From Blautia sp. AF19-10LB (GTDB taxonomy: Bacteria; Bacillota; Clostridia; Lachnospirales; Lachnospiraceae), in NCBI RefSeq assembly GCF_003461245.1, contig NZ_QTWS01000033.1, forward strand, positions 1 through 32,964: DNA of 32,964 bases, read 5' to 3'. Within the stretch, counting starts at the first letter, position 1. Each line of letters starts with the position of its first letter. Shown one piece after another: positions 1 through 6,790 of the stretch. The notes beneath the pieces were generated by a model. The model was given only the letters and a program-made list of their open reading frames with translations. It had not been told where the DNA came from and did no database searches. The position numbers and the translations under genes were made by a program.

Positions 1-613
1 CCTCATACATAACTTCGGATAAAAGATTGGCAAGTCTTTGTTCGGCTGCTTCCGGTTTCTTTGAATAGAGCCTTATCACATCTGCCATATCGTTAAATGC
101 GTTGACAGTATGTGTGATCTCTCTGAGAAACATAATCTCATTATATTCATCTTTCGATTCGAATCCCATTACTTTGGCAATGTCCGCATCTTTGGTACTG
201 CCTTTGTAATTTTTACAGGCGAACTGAAACGAATCCAGAAACAGTTCATATTGCTTTAACATTAACAGCAGTAAGTCTTTAGAAAAAGCGTCTTCTGTTT
301 TATTAAGATCAAGAGGTAACTGTTTGAGAATATCGCCCATCACATCACGAATCTGCAATTCCTTCTTATCCGTAATATCAGTTTCATATTCATCGGTTTC
401 CCCTTTGAGCCATTCAATCGATACATGAAGTGCTTCCGAAAGGCCTTCCAGTACCATCTTTTTGGTATTGTCAATCGAACCATTCTCATAACGCAGGATT
501 GTGGAAGCGGTAACTCCCATCTTCTCTGCGACATAAGGCTGTGTCAGATTTAATTCGAGACGGCGCTGTTTTGCCCTGCTGCCGATCAGCTTGCGTAGTT
601 CTTTATCTTTCAT
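1..613 (-). CDS. XRE-family transcriptional repressor, C-terminus cut by window edge
   Basis: The minus-strand frame is open from an ATG at 613 to the window edge (204 codons), with AAGGAGG just upstream. The N-terminus (MKDKELRKLIGSRAKQRR, then LTQPYVAEKMGVTASTILRYENG) is a classical Cro/C1-type helix-turn-helix over about residues 8-60. The rest is helical, with no enzymatic motif. It is transcribed divergently from the excisionase-like gene at 789, and palindromic sites lie in both promoters. I infer that it is the element's repressor and represses itself. Phage-like and conjugative-element repressors share this plan. The C-terminal domain cannot be judged because the gene runs off the window. 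Confidence 0.85.
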   Translation of the reverse strand, partial: MKDKELRKLIGSRAKQRRLELNLTQPYVAEKMGVTASTILRYENGSIDNTKKMVLEGLSEALHVSIEWLKGETDEYETDITDKKELQIRDVMGDILKQLPLDLNKTEDAFSKDLLLLMLKQYELFLDSFQFACKNYKGSTKDADIAKVMGFESKDEYNEIMFLREITHTVNAFNDMADVIRLYSKKPEAAEQRLANLLSEVMYE

Positions 614-644
614 GCTGATGTGCCTCCTTTTTCGGTATGTCATT

Positions 645-673
645 ACTATACCACGCAACAAAATATATTGCAA
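645..673 (-). promoter_or_regulatory. Promoter of the XRE repressor gene
   Basis: Read on the minus strand, TTGCAA (668-673) and TATAGT (645-650) are separated by 17 bases. The -35 box lies inside the palindrome ATTGCAATATGCAAT at 667-681, which suggests autoregulation. Confidence 0.6.
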
Positions 674-772
674 TATGCAATTTATAGAAAACGAATGAAA
701 TTTCATAATGCTTGACAAAGCAATATAAACACGCTATACTGACAGCACAAATGAAATTGCATAATGCAATTT
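667..772. promoter_or_regulatory. Repressor operators in the divergent control region
   Basis: Two related palindromes are seen. AAATTGCATAATGCAATTT (754-772) has perfect 9-base arms around one central base. ATTGCAATATGCAAT (667-681) has 6-base arms. A third, partial copy (AAATTTCATAATGC) lies at about 697-710, just before the excisionase promoter. One site overlaps the repressor's -35 box. Another sits between the excisionase -10 box and its start codon. This is the arrangement expected of a repressor-controlled genetic switch. Confidence 0.65.
712..740 (+). promoter_or_regulatory. Consensus promoter of the excisionase gene
   Basis: TTGACA (712-717) and TATACT (735-740) with a 17-base spacer form a near-consensus sigma-A promoter. 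It is flanked by the repeated ATTGCAT-type operator sequences. Confidence 0.75.
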
Positions 773-788
773 AAAAGGAGGTGGTCAT

Positions 789-1019
789 ATGACACAAAGA
801 AAGATTGCCTTATCTATTGAAGAAGCTGCTGATTATACGGGAATCGGCAGGAACACCCTGAGAAAACTGGTGGAATGGAAGAAACTTCCGGTATTAAAGG
901 TTGGGAGAAAAGTCCTGATCAAAACGGATATGCTGGAACTTTTTATGGAAGCCAACGAGGGCAGAGACTTGAGGGATAAGGGAAATGTGAAAGCAGTCAC
1001 AAGAAACGGTTCAACTTAA
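789..1019 (+). CDS. xis: Excisionase (Xis) family DNA-binding protein
   Basis: This 76-residue protein has a MerR/excisionase-type winged helix: SIEEAADYTGIGRNTLRKLVEWKKLP and then VLKVGRKVLIKTDML, which matches the Tn916-Xis / helix-turn-helix_17 pattern over residues 9-55. Such proteins bend DNA and direct a tyrosine integrase toward excision. The ATG follows AAAAGGAGG with ideal spacing. The gene opens the rightward transcript of the element under a strong promoter with operator palindromes. No integrase gene is inside the window, so it is either left of position 1 or absent. The protein could instead be a general element regulator, since many Xis-like proteins in conjugative elements are annotated only from this fold. 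Confidence 0.8.
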   Translation: MTQRKIALSIEEAADYTGIGRNTLRKLVEWKKLPVLKVGRKVLIKTDMLELFMEANEGRDLRDKGNVKAVTRNGST

Positions 1020-1164
1020 AAAAGCGGTTCCCGAAGAAACCGCCAAAGGTTCTATCAGACCGGAGTCATGATATACCTACACGCAAACAGATTATACCAT
1101 GTACTTCGTCTGACAGACAACAGGAAACTTATGTTTGGAAGAAAAAGAAAGGACGATGATATTT

Positions 1165-1479
1165 ATGGCAAGATCAACAAAGAGTTATGAGGAGCGTATG
1201 CTCCAGTTGGAAAAGAAAGAACAGGAAAGCCTTGAGAAAGCAAAACAGTATGCAGCACAGAAACGGGAACTGAAGAAACGTCAGAAAGATGTGGAAACTA
1301 AAAAGCGGACACACAGGCTCTGCCAGATTGGTGGTGCGGTGGAATCGGTGCTGGGTTCTGCGATTGAGGAAGATGATATCCCAAAGCTGATCGGCTTCTT
1401 AAAAAGGCAGGAAGCAAATGGGAAATTCTTCTCAAAGGCAATGCAGAAAGAGCCAGTTGCGAATACGGAGGAAGTGTAA
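1165..1479 (+). CDS. Small mobile-element protein, DUF3847-like
   Basis: The protein has 104 residues if translation starts at the ATG at 1165, where AAAGGA at 1148-1153 is the best ribosome binding site. ATG 1156 and TTG 1135 are alternative starts in the same frame. The N-terminal half is a charged helix (EERMLQLEKKEQESLEKAKQ). A conserved-looking C-terminal part has RLCQIGGAVESVLG followed by DDIPKLIGFLKRQE. Proteins of this shape (DUF3847) commonly sit directly upstream of MobA/MobL relaxase genes in Firmicute elements, as here. A role as a mobilization accessory protein is inferred from that position only. I assign the family from memory of its pattern. Confidence 0.7.
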   Translation: MARSTKSYEERMLQLEKKEQESLEKAKQYAAQKRELKKRQKDVETKKRTHRLCQIGGAVESVLGSAIEEDDIPKLIGFLKRQEANGKFFSKAMQKEPVANTEEV

Positions 1480-1504
1480 TGCCGGAGGGAGTGGATTTTC
1501 CATT

Positions 1505-1581
1505 CCCTTCATTGCTTTTTCATGAAGGGCGCACTTATGGACAACCAGAGGTCGTCCGTATAAGTTTGCCACAGGTGGCAA
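1505..1581. other. oriT: Origin of transfer (oriT), RSF1010/MOBQ-like
   Basis: On the minus strand, 1537 down to 1526 reads TAAGTGCGCCCT. This agrees with the nic-region core (TAARTGCGCCCT) of the RSF1010/R1162/pSC101 oriT group. Directly upstream on that strand is an imperfect inverted repeat (GGACAACC 1539-1546 and GGTCGTCC 1550-1557, 3-base loop), placed like the relaxase-binding repeat beside nic in those plasmids. Further hairpins lie at 1505-1529 (CCCTTCAT/ATGAAGGG) and 1566-1581 (TTGCCAC/GTGGCAA). The site lies in the gene-free stretch 1480-1807, just upstream of a MOBQ relaxase. The exact nick position is inferred by analogy. Confidence 0.75.
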
Positions 1582-1807
1582 CCGGTCTGCGCTTATGCTT
1601 GCCGGGCTCGTTCCGTCGGCGGGGCTTTCAGCCAGACCTGCTCATGCCGCAGGAGGCACTCTTCGCCAGAGGGGCGCATTCCATGCAGGCTGTTATGCAC
1701 AGGGCACTCTTACGCAGAGGGCGTTCCGGCAGATACCATTTTCTTTTTGGGAAAACGTTACCTGCCGGAAATCAAAGCCGGATACGGCAGAAAGGGGGAA
1801 ACGGAGC

Positions 1808-3529
1808 ATGGCGATTTTTCATTATACAGTAAAGATTGTTGGACGCAGCAAAGGGAAATCCATCATATCAGCATCTGCGTATCTCAATGGTGATGTGATG
1901 AAAAATGAAGAAACAGGCAGGATCAGCTACTACACTGCCAAAAGAGAAGTTGTTTATACCAGCCTGTTGATGTGTGAAAATGCACCACAGGAATGGCTGA
2001 ATGTACCTGCTGAAAATATCAGACGGTTCCAGAAATCTGTCCGATATAAAAGGGCAGATAACAAAGAAGCCGCACTGAAAAAATTTAAACTTACTTTTCA
2101 GAAGCAGCGTTTATGGAATGAAGTTTTGAGGATAGAAAAAAGTGCAGATGCACAACTCGGCAGGTCATTTGAGTTCTCACTTCCGAAAGAATGGAGCCGA
2201 CAGGAACAGATTGATTATACAACTGAATATATTCAAAAGACCTTTGTAGATAAGGGAATGTGTGCGGATTGGAGTATCCACGATAAAGGAGATGGTAATC
2301 CCCATGTGCATTTACTGGTGACGATGCGACCATTCAATTCAGACCACTCATGGGGTAACAAAGAAATCAAGGATTGGGAGTTTGTCAGAGATGAAAATGG
2401 AAATATTGTGGTGGATGAATCCCATCCGGACTGGTGGCAGGATAAAAAGAACCCTGACCGTCATGGAATCCGAATCCCCGTACTTGATGAAAATGGAGTC
2501 CAGAAAGTCGGGACAAGGAACCGCAAACAGTGGAAACGTGTATTAACCGATGCTACCGGGTGGAACAATCCGAAAAATTGTGAGCTATGGCGGAGCGAAT
2601 GGGCAAACGTCTGTAATGCACATTTGAAAACGGAAAATCACATTGACCACCGTTCTTATGCAAGGCAGGGAAAATTAGAGATACCGACGATCCATGAGGG
2701 CGCAGATGCCAGAAAAATTGACGAGAAATTTCAAAACGGACAGACATCCTCTACTTCATGGAAAGTAGAGGAAAACCAGATCATAAAAAGACAAAATGCA
2801 CTGCTGGATAAAATACAGATTTCTTTTGGAAAAGTATCCAGTGCATTAACACAATGGAAGGAGCGATTGCGTGACATTAGAAGAAAGCCGGGAAGTCATT
2901 CCCATGATGGAGACAATGATAAACCAGATCGAGGAACAGCAGAATCTTATGGCAGAGATGGTACAGGAATTGCAGGAATGGGACAGGCAGCTCCTGTCTT
3001 TTCAGGAGCAGAACCAGAGTTTAAAAAGCTTAAACAGCGAATTATCCAGGCTGCTAAATCTTTTGCCAGATACAGAAGAACTGCTCTCACAGATCGAGCA
3101 ACAGAAAACCAGAATCGAACAGTTGGAAAACGAGAATCAGCAATGGCAGGAATTAACGCAGAAGCTGAACAACGAGAACAGCTTATTGCAGAAACAGAAC
3201 AGCGAATTGCTGACCTTAAACAGCAGATAGAGAAAGCGAGGGAGATCGATGAGCGAATGCAGAAACTTAGAGAACGTCGGGCAGGTGGAAGAACTTCTGC
3301 TGATGACCGAACAGATGCAGGACGAACTGGATCAGAAAGACCAGACAATCCAGGAACTAAACAGGCAGCTAAGCGAATCGCTGACCTTGAACGAGAAATT
3401 GAACAGCGAAAACAGAGCCGAGAATATCGAAGCATTGCGGACAAGATTAAGGCAAACAGAGGAACGATTGACCAGCGAGACAGACAGCAGGAAAAGAGCC
3501 GACGCAGAAGCCGTGGCATGGAAATTTAA
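1808..3529 (+). CDS. mobA: MobA/MobL-family relaxase (MOBQ)
   Basis: This protein nicks oriT and pilots the single strand during conjugative mobilization. I chose ATG 1808 because MAIFHYTVKIVGRSKGKSII is the family N-terminus and a G-rich ribosome binding site precedes it. The frame is open further upstream but runs through the oriT. Tyr25 (SASAY) matches the catalytic Tyr25 of RSF1010 MobA. The metal-binding histidine triad is H158, H166 and H168 (IHDKGDGNPHVHLL). About 30 basic residues (near 71-100) seem inserted relative to typical relatives. From about residue 355 onward the sequence is low-complexity, Gln/Glu/Arg-rich and overlaps two other genes in another frame. It encodes no helicase or primase domain, so it depends on a host conjugation apparatus. 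Confidence 0.9.
   Translation: MAIFHYTVKIVGRSKGKSIISASAYLNGDVMKNEETGRISYYTAKREVVYTSLLMCENAPQEWLNVPAENIRRFQKSVRYKRADNKEAALKKFKLTFQKQRLWNEVLRIEKSADAQLGRSFEFSLPKEWSRQEQIDYTTEYIQKTFVDKGMCADWSIHDKGDGNPHVHLLVTMRPFNSDHSWGNKEIKDWEFVRDENGNIVVDESHPDWWQDKKNPDRHGIRIPVLDENGVQKVGTRNRKQWKRVLTDATGWNNPKNCELWRSEWANVCNAHLKTENHIDHRSYARQGKLEIPTIHEGADARKIDEKFQNGQTSSTSWKVEENQIIKRQNALLDKIQISFGKVSSALTQWKERLRDIRRKPGSHSHDGDNDKPDRGTAESYGRDGTGIAGMGQAAPVFSGAEPEFKKLKQRIIQAAKSFARYRRTALTDRATENQNRTVGKRESAMAGINAEAEQREQLIAETEQRIADLKQQIEKAREIDERMQKLRERRAGGRTSADDRTDAGRTGSERPDNPGTKQAAKRIADLEREIEQRKQSREYRSIADKIKANRGTIDQRDRQQEKSRRRSRGMEI
2871..3230 (+). CDS. Coiled-coil protein overlapping mobA in another frame
   Basis: This is a 119-residue ORF lying completely inside mobA in a different frame. 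It is supported by a GTG start with an excellent ribosome binding site (GGAAGGAG at 2856-2863, 7 bases away). The product is almost entirely heptad-like helix, rich in Gln, Glu, Leu and Asn (for example QIEQQKTRIEQLENENQQW). It contains no cysteine and no enzymatic motif. Its stop is 18 bases before the next start in the same frame. Function is unknown. Structural or DNA-processing accessory roles in mobilization are plausible from context only. It could be a shadow frame of mobA, but the strong start signal and protein-like composition argue for expression. Confidence 0.55.
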   Translation: MTLEESREVIPMMETMINQIEEQQNLMAEMVQELQEWDRQLLSFQEQNQSLKSLNSELSRLLNLLPDTEELLSQIEQQKTRIEQLENENQQWQELTQKLNNENSLLQKQNSELLTLNSR

Positions 3530-4217
3530 GTATGAAAAAGCAGAGCAGGAAAAACTTTATGCACAGACACACCAAAAGACGGTAGAGGTAGCTGTTGAGA
3601 AAAAAGTGCCTTATGAGAAATGTGAAAAATGTGACCGTACTGCTTACCGGAAAGCAAAAGAAAAATGCGATAGCCGTAAAAGCCAGTTAGAAAAGAAATA
3701 TAAAAATATGACGATTGGTTATGAAAGTATCTTGTTTCTACTGGCATGGTACAGCATAACAACAACACTGTTTACTGCGATTCTTTCGCCGGTTTTCCTT
3801 AACGACTGTATCGTCTTTTTCGGTGCGTTAGGAAAAGGAATGGGAAGTTTATTTCGGGAGTTTGTGACAGGTGCAGACTCTTTCGGACAGTTAAGCAGTG
3901 GAATACCTAACAGTATTCTTTCCGGGATTGTGTACTGGCTGATTGCCGGTACTGTCATGGCAATTTTATTCGTAATAACCGGGTGGCTGATAATCGGGAT
4001 TGGTTATCAGGTAGGAAAAATCTACCGGAAATATTGTTGGGATATCATCAGTATCGTGGTAGCGATAACGAGTACAGCTGTTGTAATTTACTTTGGAGAA
4101 TGGATTAAAAACGCTAATCCGATAAATCTTATTGTATTGCTATTACTGTCGCATATTATTTATATTGGAATCAGATGTTATGTGAAAGACTGGATGGAAG
4201 AACGAGGATATTATTAA
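3249..4217 (+). CDS. Coiled-coil plus multi-pass membrane protein (DUF6040-like)
   Basis: The product has 322 residues. Residues 1-155 form a charged coiled coil, followed by a CEKCDRTAYRKAKEKC cysteine cluster. Four membrane spans follow: near FLLAWYSITTTLFTAIL, then IVYWLIAGTVMAILFVITGW, then ISIVVAITSTAVVIYF, then INLIVLLLLSHIIYIG. ATG 3249 has a GAGGGAG ribosome binding site (3238-3244). The first 281 bases overlap the end of mobA in another frame, and beyond 3529 only this frame is coding, so the gene is real. It resembles the DUF6040 membrane proteins of Firmicute mobile elements; I recall that name rather than having verified it. A role at the membrane during DNA transfer is an inference. 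Confidence 0.8.
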   Translation: MSECRNLENVGQVEELLLMTEQMQDELDQKDQTIQELNRQLSESLTLNEKLNSENRAENIEALRTRLRQTEERLTSETDSRKRADAEAVAWKFKYEKAEQEKLYAQTHQKTVEVAVEKKVPYEKCEKCDRTAYRKAKEKCDSRKSQLEKKYKNMTIGYESILFLLAWYSITTTLFTAILSPVFLNDCIVFFGALGKGMGSLFREFVTGADSFGQLSSGIPNSILSGIVYWLIAGTVMAILFVITGWLIIGIGYQVGKIYRKYCWDIISIVVAITSTAVVIYFGEWIKNANPINLIVLLLLSHIIYIGIRCYVKDWMEERGYY

Positions 4218-4220
4218 AAG

Positions 4221-4252
4221 AGGACAGGGAAATTTCATAATCTTCCTGTCCT
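4221..4252 (+). terminator. Hairpin after the mobilization genes
   Basis: AGGACAGG (4221-4228) pairs with CCTGTCCT (4245-4252), three bases after the preceding stop codon. The T-run is weak, so termination may be partial. Confidence 0.5.
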
Positions 4253-4303
4253 TAGTAAGGGACTATTGATTGTTTATATAAAGAAAAAGTATGTAAATAA
4301 ATC

Positions 4304-4358
4304 TTGACAATTAGTACGAATTCGGACTATAATATAAAAGTCTGGATTCGTACTAATT
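4304..4358 (+). promoter_or_regulatory. marR-mate promoter with a long inverted-repeat operator
   Basis: TTGACA (4304-4309) and TATAAT (4328-4333) are spaced by 18 bases. Two 20-base arms, 4309-4328 and 4339-4358, are inverted repeats with 18 of 20 positions matching. Their outer 13 bases (AATTAGTACGAAT / ATTCGTACTAATT) match perfectly. The arms flank the -10 box, so a bound regulator would block initiation. The obvious candidate is the MarR protein encoded just downstream. Confidence 0.75.
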
Positions 4359-4372
4359 TAAGGAGGAAAAAG

Positions 4373-4831
4373 ATGAGAAAAGATAATAATATGATAATAC
4401 AGTTGCAACGATATTATGCTTTATGGAAAGAATGTACAGCAATGTATGAGGAATGGTCAAAGGATCAGGGACTGTCTTCAAATGGAGTTTTTGCTTTGCA
4501 TTCATTTTATGAAAGTAATGGAAGATGCACGCAGAAAATGATAAGTGAAAAATGGAATATACCTAAGCAAACGGTAAATACGATACTAAAAGATTTTCAG
4601 AAAAAAGGATACATCAATATGGTATCTGATGATTCAGACAAGAGAAATAAGCTGATATGCCTCACAGAATCAGGAATGGAATATACGAAAGATATCATAG
4701 AAAAACTGCACTCAAAAGAAATATATGTAATCGAAAAAATGGGATTAGAGAATATAGAAAGTCTTAATGATAATACAGAGCTGTTTATCAGACTTTTCAA
4801 GGAAGGAGATTGTAAGAAAAATGAATCATAA
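4373..4831 (+). CDS. MarR-family transcriptional regulator
   Basis: This 152-residue winged-helix protein shows the MarR pattern: a helical N-terminus, GRCTQKMISEKWNIPKQTVN as recognition region, then LKDFQKKGYINMVSDDSDKRNK as the wing with the family's D-x-D-K-R motif, and a long C-terminal dimerization helix. ATG 4373 is chosen because AGGAGG lies 6 bases upstream. The frame runs further upstream, but only into the promoter. Its stop overlaps the start of the MATE pump gene by 11 bases, so the two are co-transcribed. It probably represses this operon by binding the palindrome at 4309-4358 until a toxic ligand releases it. The ligand is unknown. Confidence 0.9.
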   Translation: MRKDNNMIIQLQRYYALWKECTAMYEEWSKDQGLSSNGVFALHSFYESNGRCTQKMISEKWNIPKQTVNTILKDFQKKGYINMVSDDSDKRNKLICLTESGMEYTKDIIEKLHSKEIYVIEKMGLENIESLNDNTELFIRLFKEGDCKKNES

Positions 4832-6140
4832 ATCATTATTTTTTAAATATGTTATTCCATCTATTATAGCATTTGCATTATCAGGAATATATGCGATAGT
4901 GGATGGATATTTTGTAGGCAATACCATAGGAGATGCTGGACTTTCGGCTATTAATATTGCATATCCGATTGAGGCTTTGATTCAGGCTCTTGGAACAGGA
5001 ATTGGTATGGGAGGAGCTGTTTATTACTCAATTAATGCAGCAGAAAAGAAAGGAAAACGGGCAGAAGAATTTATTGCTACAAGCTGGTGGCTTCTTGTAA
5101 TAGTAAGTGTTATCAGTACCATAATTATTTACTCCTTTTCGTCTAAAATTTTAGGATTGCTTGGAGCAGATGGAATTATATTAACAAATGCGACAGATTA
5201 TATCAAAATTATAGCACTTGGAGCAATATTGCAGATTCTTGGAACTGGAATGATGCCATTCATTAGAAATTATGGAAACTCTTTCTGGTCAATGTTTGCG
5301 ATGGTTGGTGGATTCATAACCAATATTGTTCTGGATTTTATCTTTGTATGGATATATGAAATGGGCATGAAAGGTGCAGCCACAGCTACAATAGCCGGAC
5401 AGGGTGTGACTGCAGCAATTGCAATCATATACGCATTATATAATAAAAAGTTTTATGTGTATGTATCCTTAAAAAATGTAAAAGAAATGTGTGGCGCTAT
5501 ATTCAGAGTAGGTCTTGCACCATTTGGGCTAGCATTGACTCCTAATATTTCATTGGTGTTTATAAACCGATTCTCCGCTTCTTATGGGGGAGAAAAAGCT
5601 ATTGCAACTTATGCATGTGTATCCTATATTATCTGTATCATATATCTCATATTGCAGGGCGTAGGTGATGGAAGTCAACCTTTAATGAGCCGTTTTTATG
5701 GTGAGAAGGATCAAGAAAGCCTGAGAGGAGTTCAGAGAATGGCATACATTTTTGCAATAATTCTTGCTGTTTGTGGTGGAATTATCATGTATGTAAACAG
5801 AGCAAATATTGGAGGGGTTTTCGGAGCTTCTTATGAAGTAAGTATTGAGATTTCTAAAATTGTACCTATATTTTTAGTGTCATTTCCATTTGTTGCGATT
5901 ACCAGAATAGCGACAGCTGGATTTTATGCTACTGAAAAAAGTGGATTGTCATACATTCTTACATTCATTGAACCAGTATTGATGCTGATATTTATGCTTG
6001 TTTTACCACCTTTATTTGGTGGACAGATTATGATATGGTGGAGTACGGTATTGGCACGTGTTTTTTCAGCGATTCTGGCATTCATACTAATAAAATATTG
6101 CGAAAAGGGAGATTTGCAATATGGAATACAGAAAATTTAA
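4821..6140 (+). CDS. MATE-family multidrug efflux transporter
   Basis: This is a 439-residue polytopic membrane protein with about 12 predicted spans in two similar halves, the usual MATE size. Typical motifs include SGIYAIVDGYFVGNTIGDAGLSA at the start and a GMKGAATATIAGQGV segment in the first half. Such pumps exchange Na+ or H+ for cationic drugs. I chose ATG 4821 because GGAAGGAG precedes it; the in-frame extension upstream lies within marR. Translational overlap with the MarR regulator indicates an inducible resistance module carried as cargo by the mobile element. The pair is visibly AT-richer than the mobilization genes. Substrate specificity cannot be read from sequence. Confidence 0.9.
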   Translation: MNHKSLFFKYVIPSIIAFALSGIYAIVDGYFVGNTIGDAGLSAINIAYPIEALIQALGTGIGMGGAVYYSINAAEKKGKRAEEFIATSWWLLVIVSVISTIIIYSFSSKILGLLGADGIILTNATDYIKIIALGAILQILGTGMMPFIRNYGNSFWSMFAMVGGFITNIVLDFIFVWIYEMGMKGAATATIAGQGVTAAIAIIYALYNKKFYVYVSLKNVKEMCGAIFRVGLAPFGLALTPNISLVFINRFSASYGGEKAIATYACVSYIICIIYLILQGVGDGSQPLMSRFYGEKDQESLRGVQRMAYIFAIILAVCGGIIMYVNRANIGGVFGASYEVSIEISKIVPIFLVSFPFVAITRIATAGFYATEKSGLSYILTFIEPVLMLIFMLVLPPLFGGQIMIWWSTVLARVFSAILAFILIKYCEKGDLQYGIQKI

Positions 6141-6187
6141 CAATCAGATAGTAGCAAGAATAATCTAGGTTTATCTATTGTATTTTT

Positions 6188-6224
6188 AAGGACAGCCTCA
6201 TAGCAATAGGGCTGTCCTTTTAAA
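6188..6224 (+). terminator. Rho-independent terminator after the MATE gene
   Basis: AAGGACAGCC (6188-6197) and GGCTGTCCTT (6210-6219) form a perfect 10-bp stem with a 12-base loop. A short T stretch overlaps the 3' arm. Confidence 0.8.
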
Positions 6225-6273
6225 ATTATGAAGCTAATTTTTAATAAATTCTAGTAGATTTTGATTGGAATAA

Positions 6274-6510
6274 TCATAACTCTAATGAATCTTCAGCATC
6301 TACCCACATCTGTAAATTCCCATCAAGATATAACCTTGCATATTCTAATGGCTCATCGATTGCAAGCGATGTCAAAGCACAATCAGATCCAGGTGTGGTT
6401 CTTAAATTTTTTTCTGCTTCCCAACAATCAATACGGAGTATATAGCCCGTATTAGTATATACATCAATGCTGTTGCACTGTGGATTGTATTCTGCAAATA
6501 TTGTTCTCAT
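6274..6510 (-). CDS. Small conserved mobile-element protein (DUF6061-like)
   Basis: The protein has 78 residues from the ATG at 6510, which has AAGGAG nine bases upstream; an ATG at 6531 in the same frame lacks a site. The sequence begins MRTIFAEYNPQCNSIDVYTN and contains LTSLAIDEPLEYARLYLDGN. This compact acidic fold is known to me only as a recurrent small protein (DUF6061) near the ends of Firmicute integrative elements. It faces the opposite way to the cargo genes and lies beside the repeat cluster at 6595-6700, in keeping with a position close to the element's terminus. No function is assigned. It is not an obvious DNA-binding protein by motif. Confidence 0.65.
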   Translation of the reverse strand: MRTIFAEYNPQCNSIDVYTNTGYILRIDCWEAEKNLRTTPGSDCALTSLAIDEPLEYARLYLDGNLQMWVDAEDSLEL

Positions 6511-6594
6511 CGTATCCCATCTCCTTATCATTTAATCAATCAGTAGTAGCAAAAATTAAGAAGCATTTCAATCAGTTCACCATGTCACTTTTAT

Positions 6595-6700
6595 TTTGTG
6601 TTATACTGTCTTATAGATTTTTCTTGCCCTTGTATTTGCCCTTATCAGAGTGCATAAACACTGATGGGACGATATAACACAAGGGAAATAATAAGGGAAA
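6595..6700. repeat. Paired and inverted short repeats, possible integrase arm sites near the element end
   Basis: TTGCCCTT occurs at 6624-6631 and 6636-6643, and AAGGGAAA at 6681-6688 and 6693-6700. Each pair has a 12-base period, and the two pairs are inverted relative to each other. Between them is an imperfect hairpin (ATCAGAGTG ... CACTGAT, 6644-6665). Outside or within them are inverted copies of TGTGTTATA (about 6597-6605) and TATAACACA (about 6672-6680). Ordered direct repeats flanking a core are typical of tyrosine-recombinase att arms. The rest of 6511-6790 holds no gene I can support. Confidence 0.45.
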
Positions 6701-6790
6701 GCTCACCTGCGACAAATCCAGTGTTTTCAAGGGGTTGCGAAGAATTTAATAATAAAATATAACAGTTATTAAATTTCTTAAAACAGGTGA

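Noticed and set aside
1595..1807. N-terminal extension of mobA
   Set aside because: The relaxase family starts at MAIFHYT, with Tyr25 at the expected place. The upstream 71 codons run through the non-coding oriT region.
1479..1832. 117-codon open frame between the DUF3847-like gene and mobA
   Set aside because: It crosses the oriT hairpins, has an odd composition (Arg, Leu, Gly and His-rich) and no family resemblance. The region is better explained as oriT.
2947..3519. Long minus-strand frame opposite mobA
   Set aside because: It is a Ser/Arg/Cys-rich mirror of the repetitive helix-coding region, with no ribosome binding site or family pattern.
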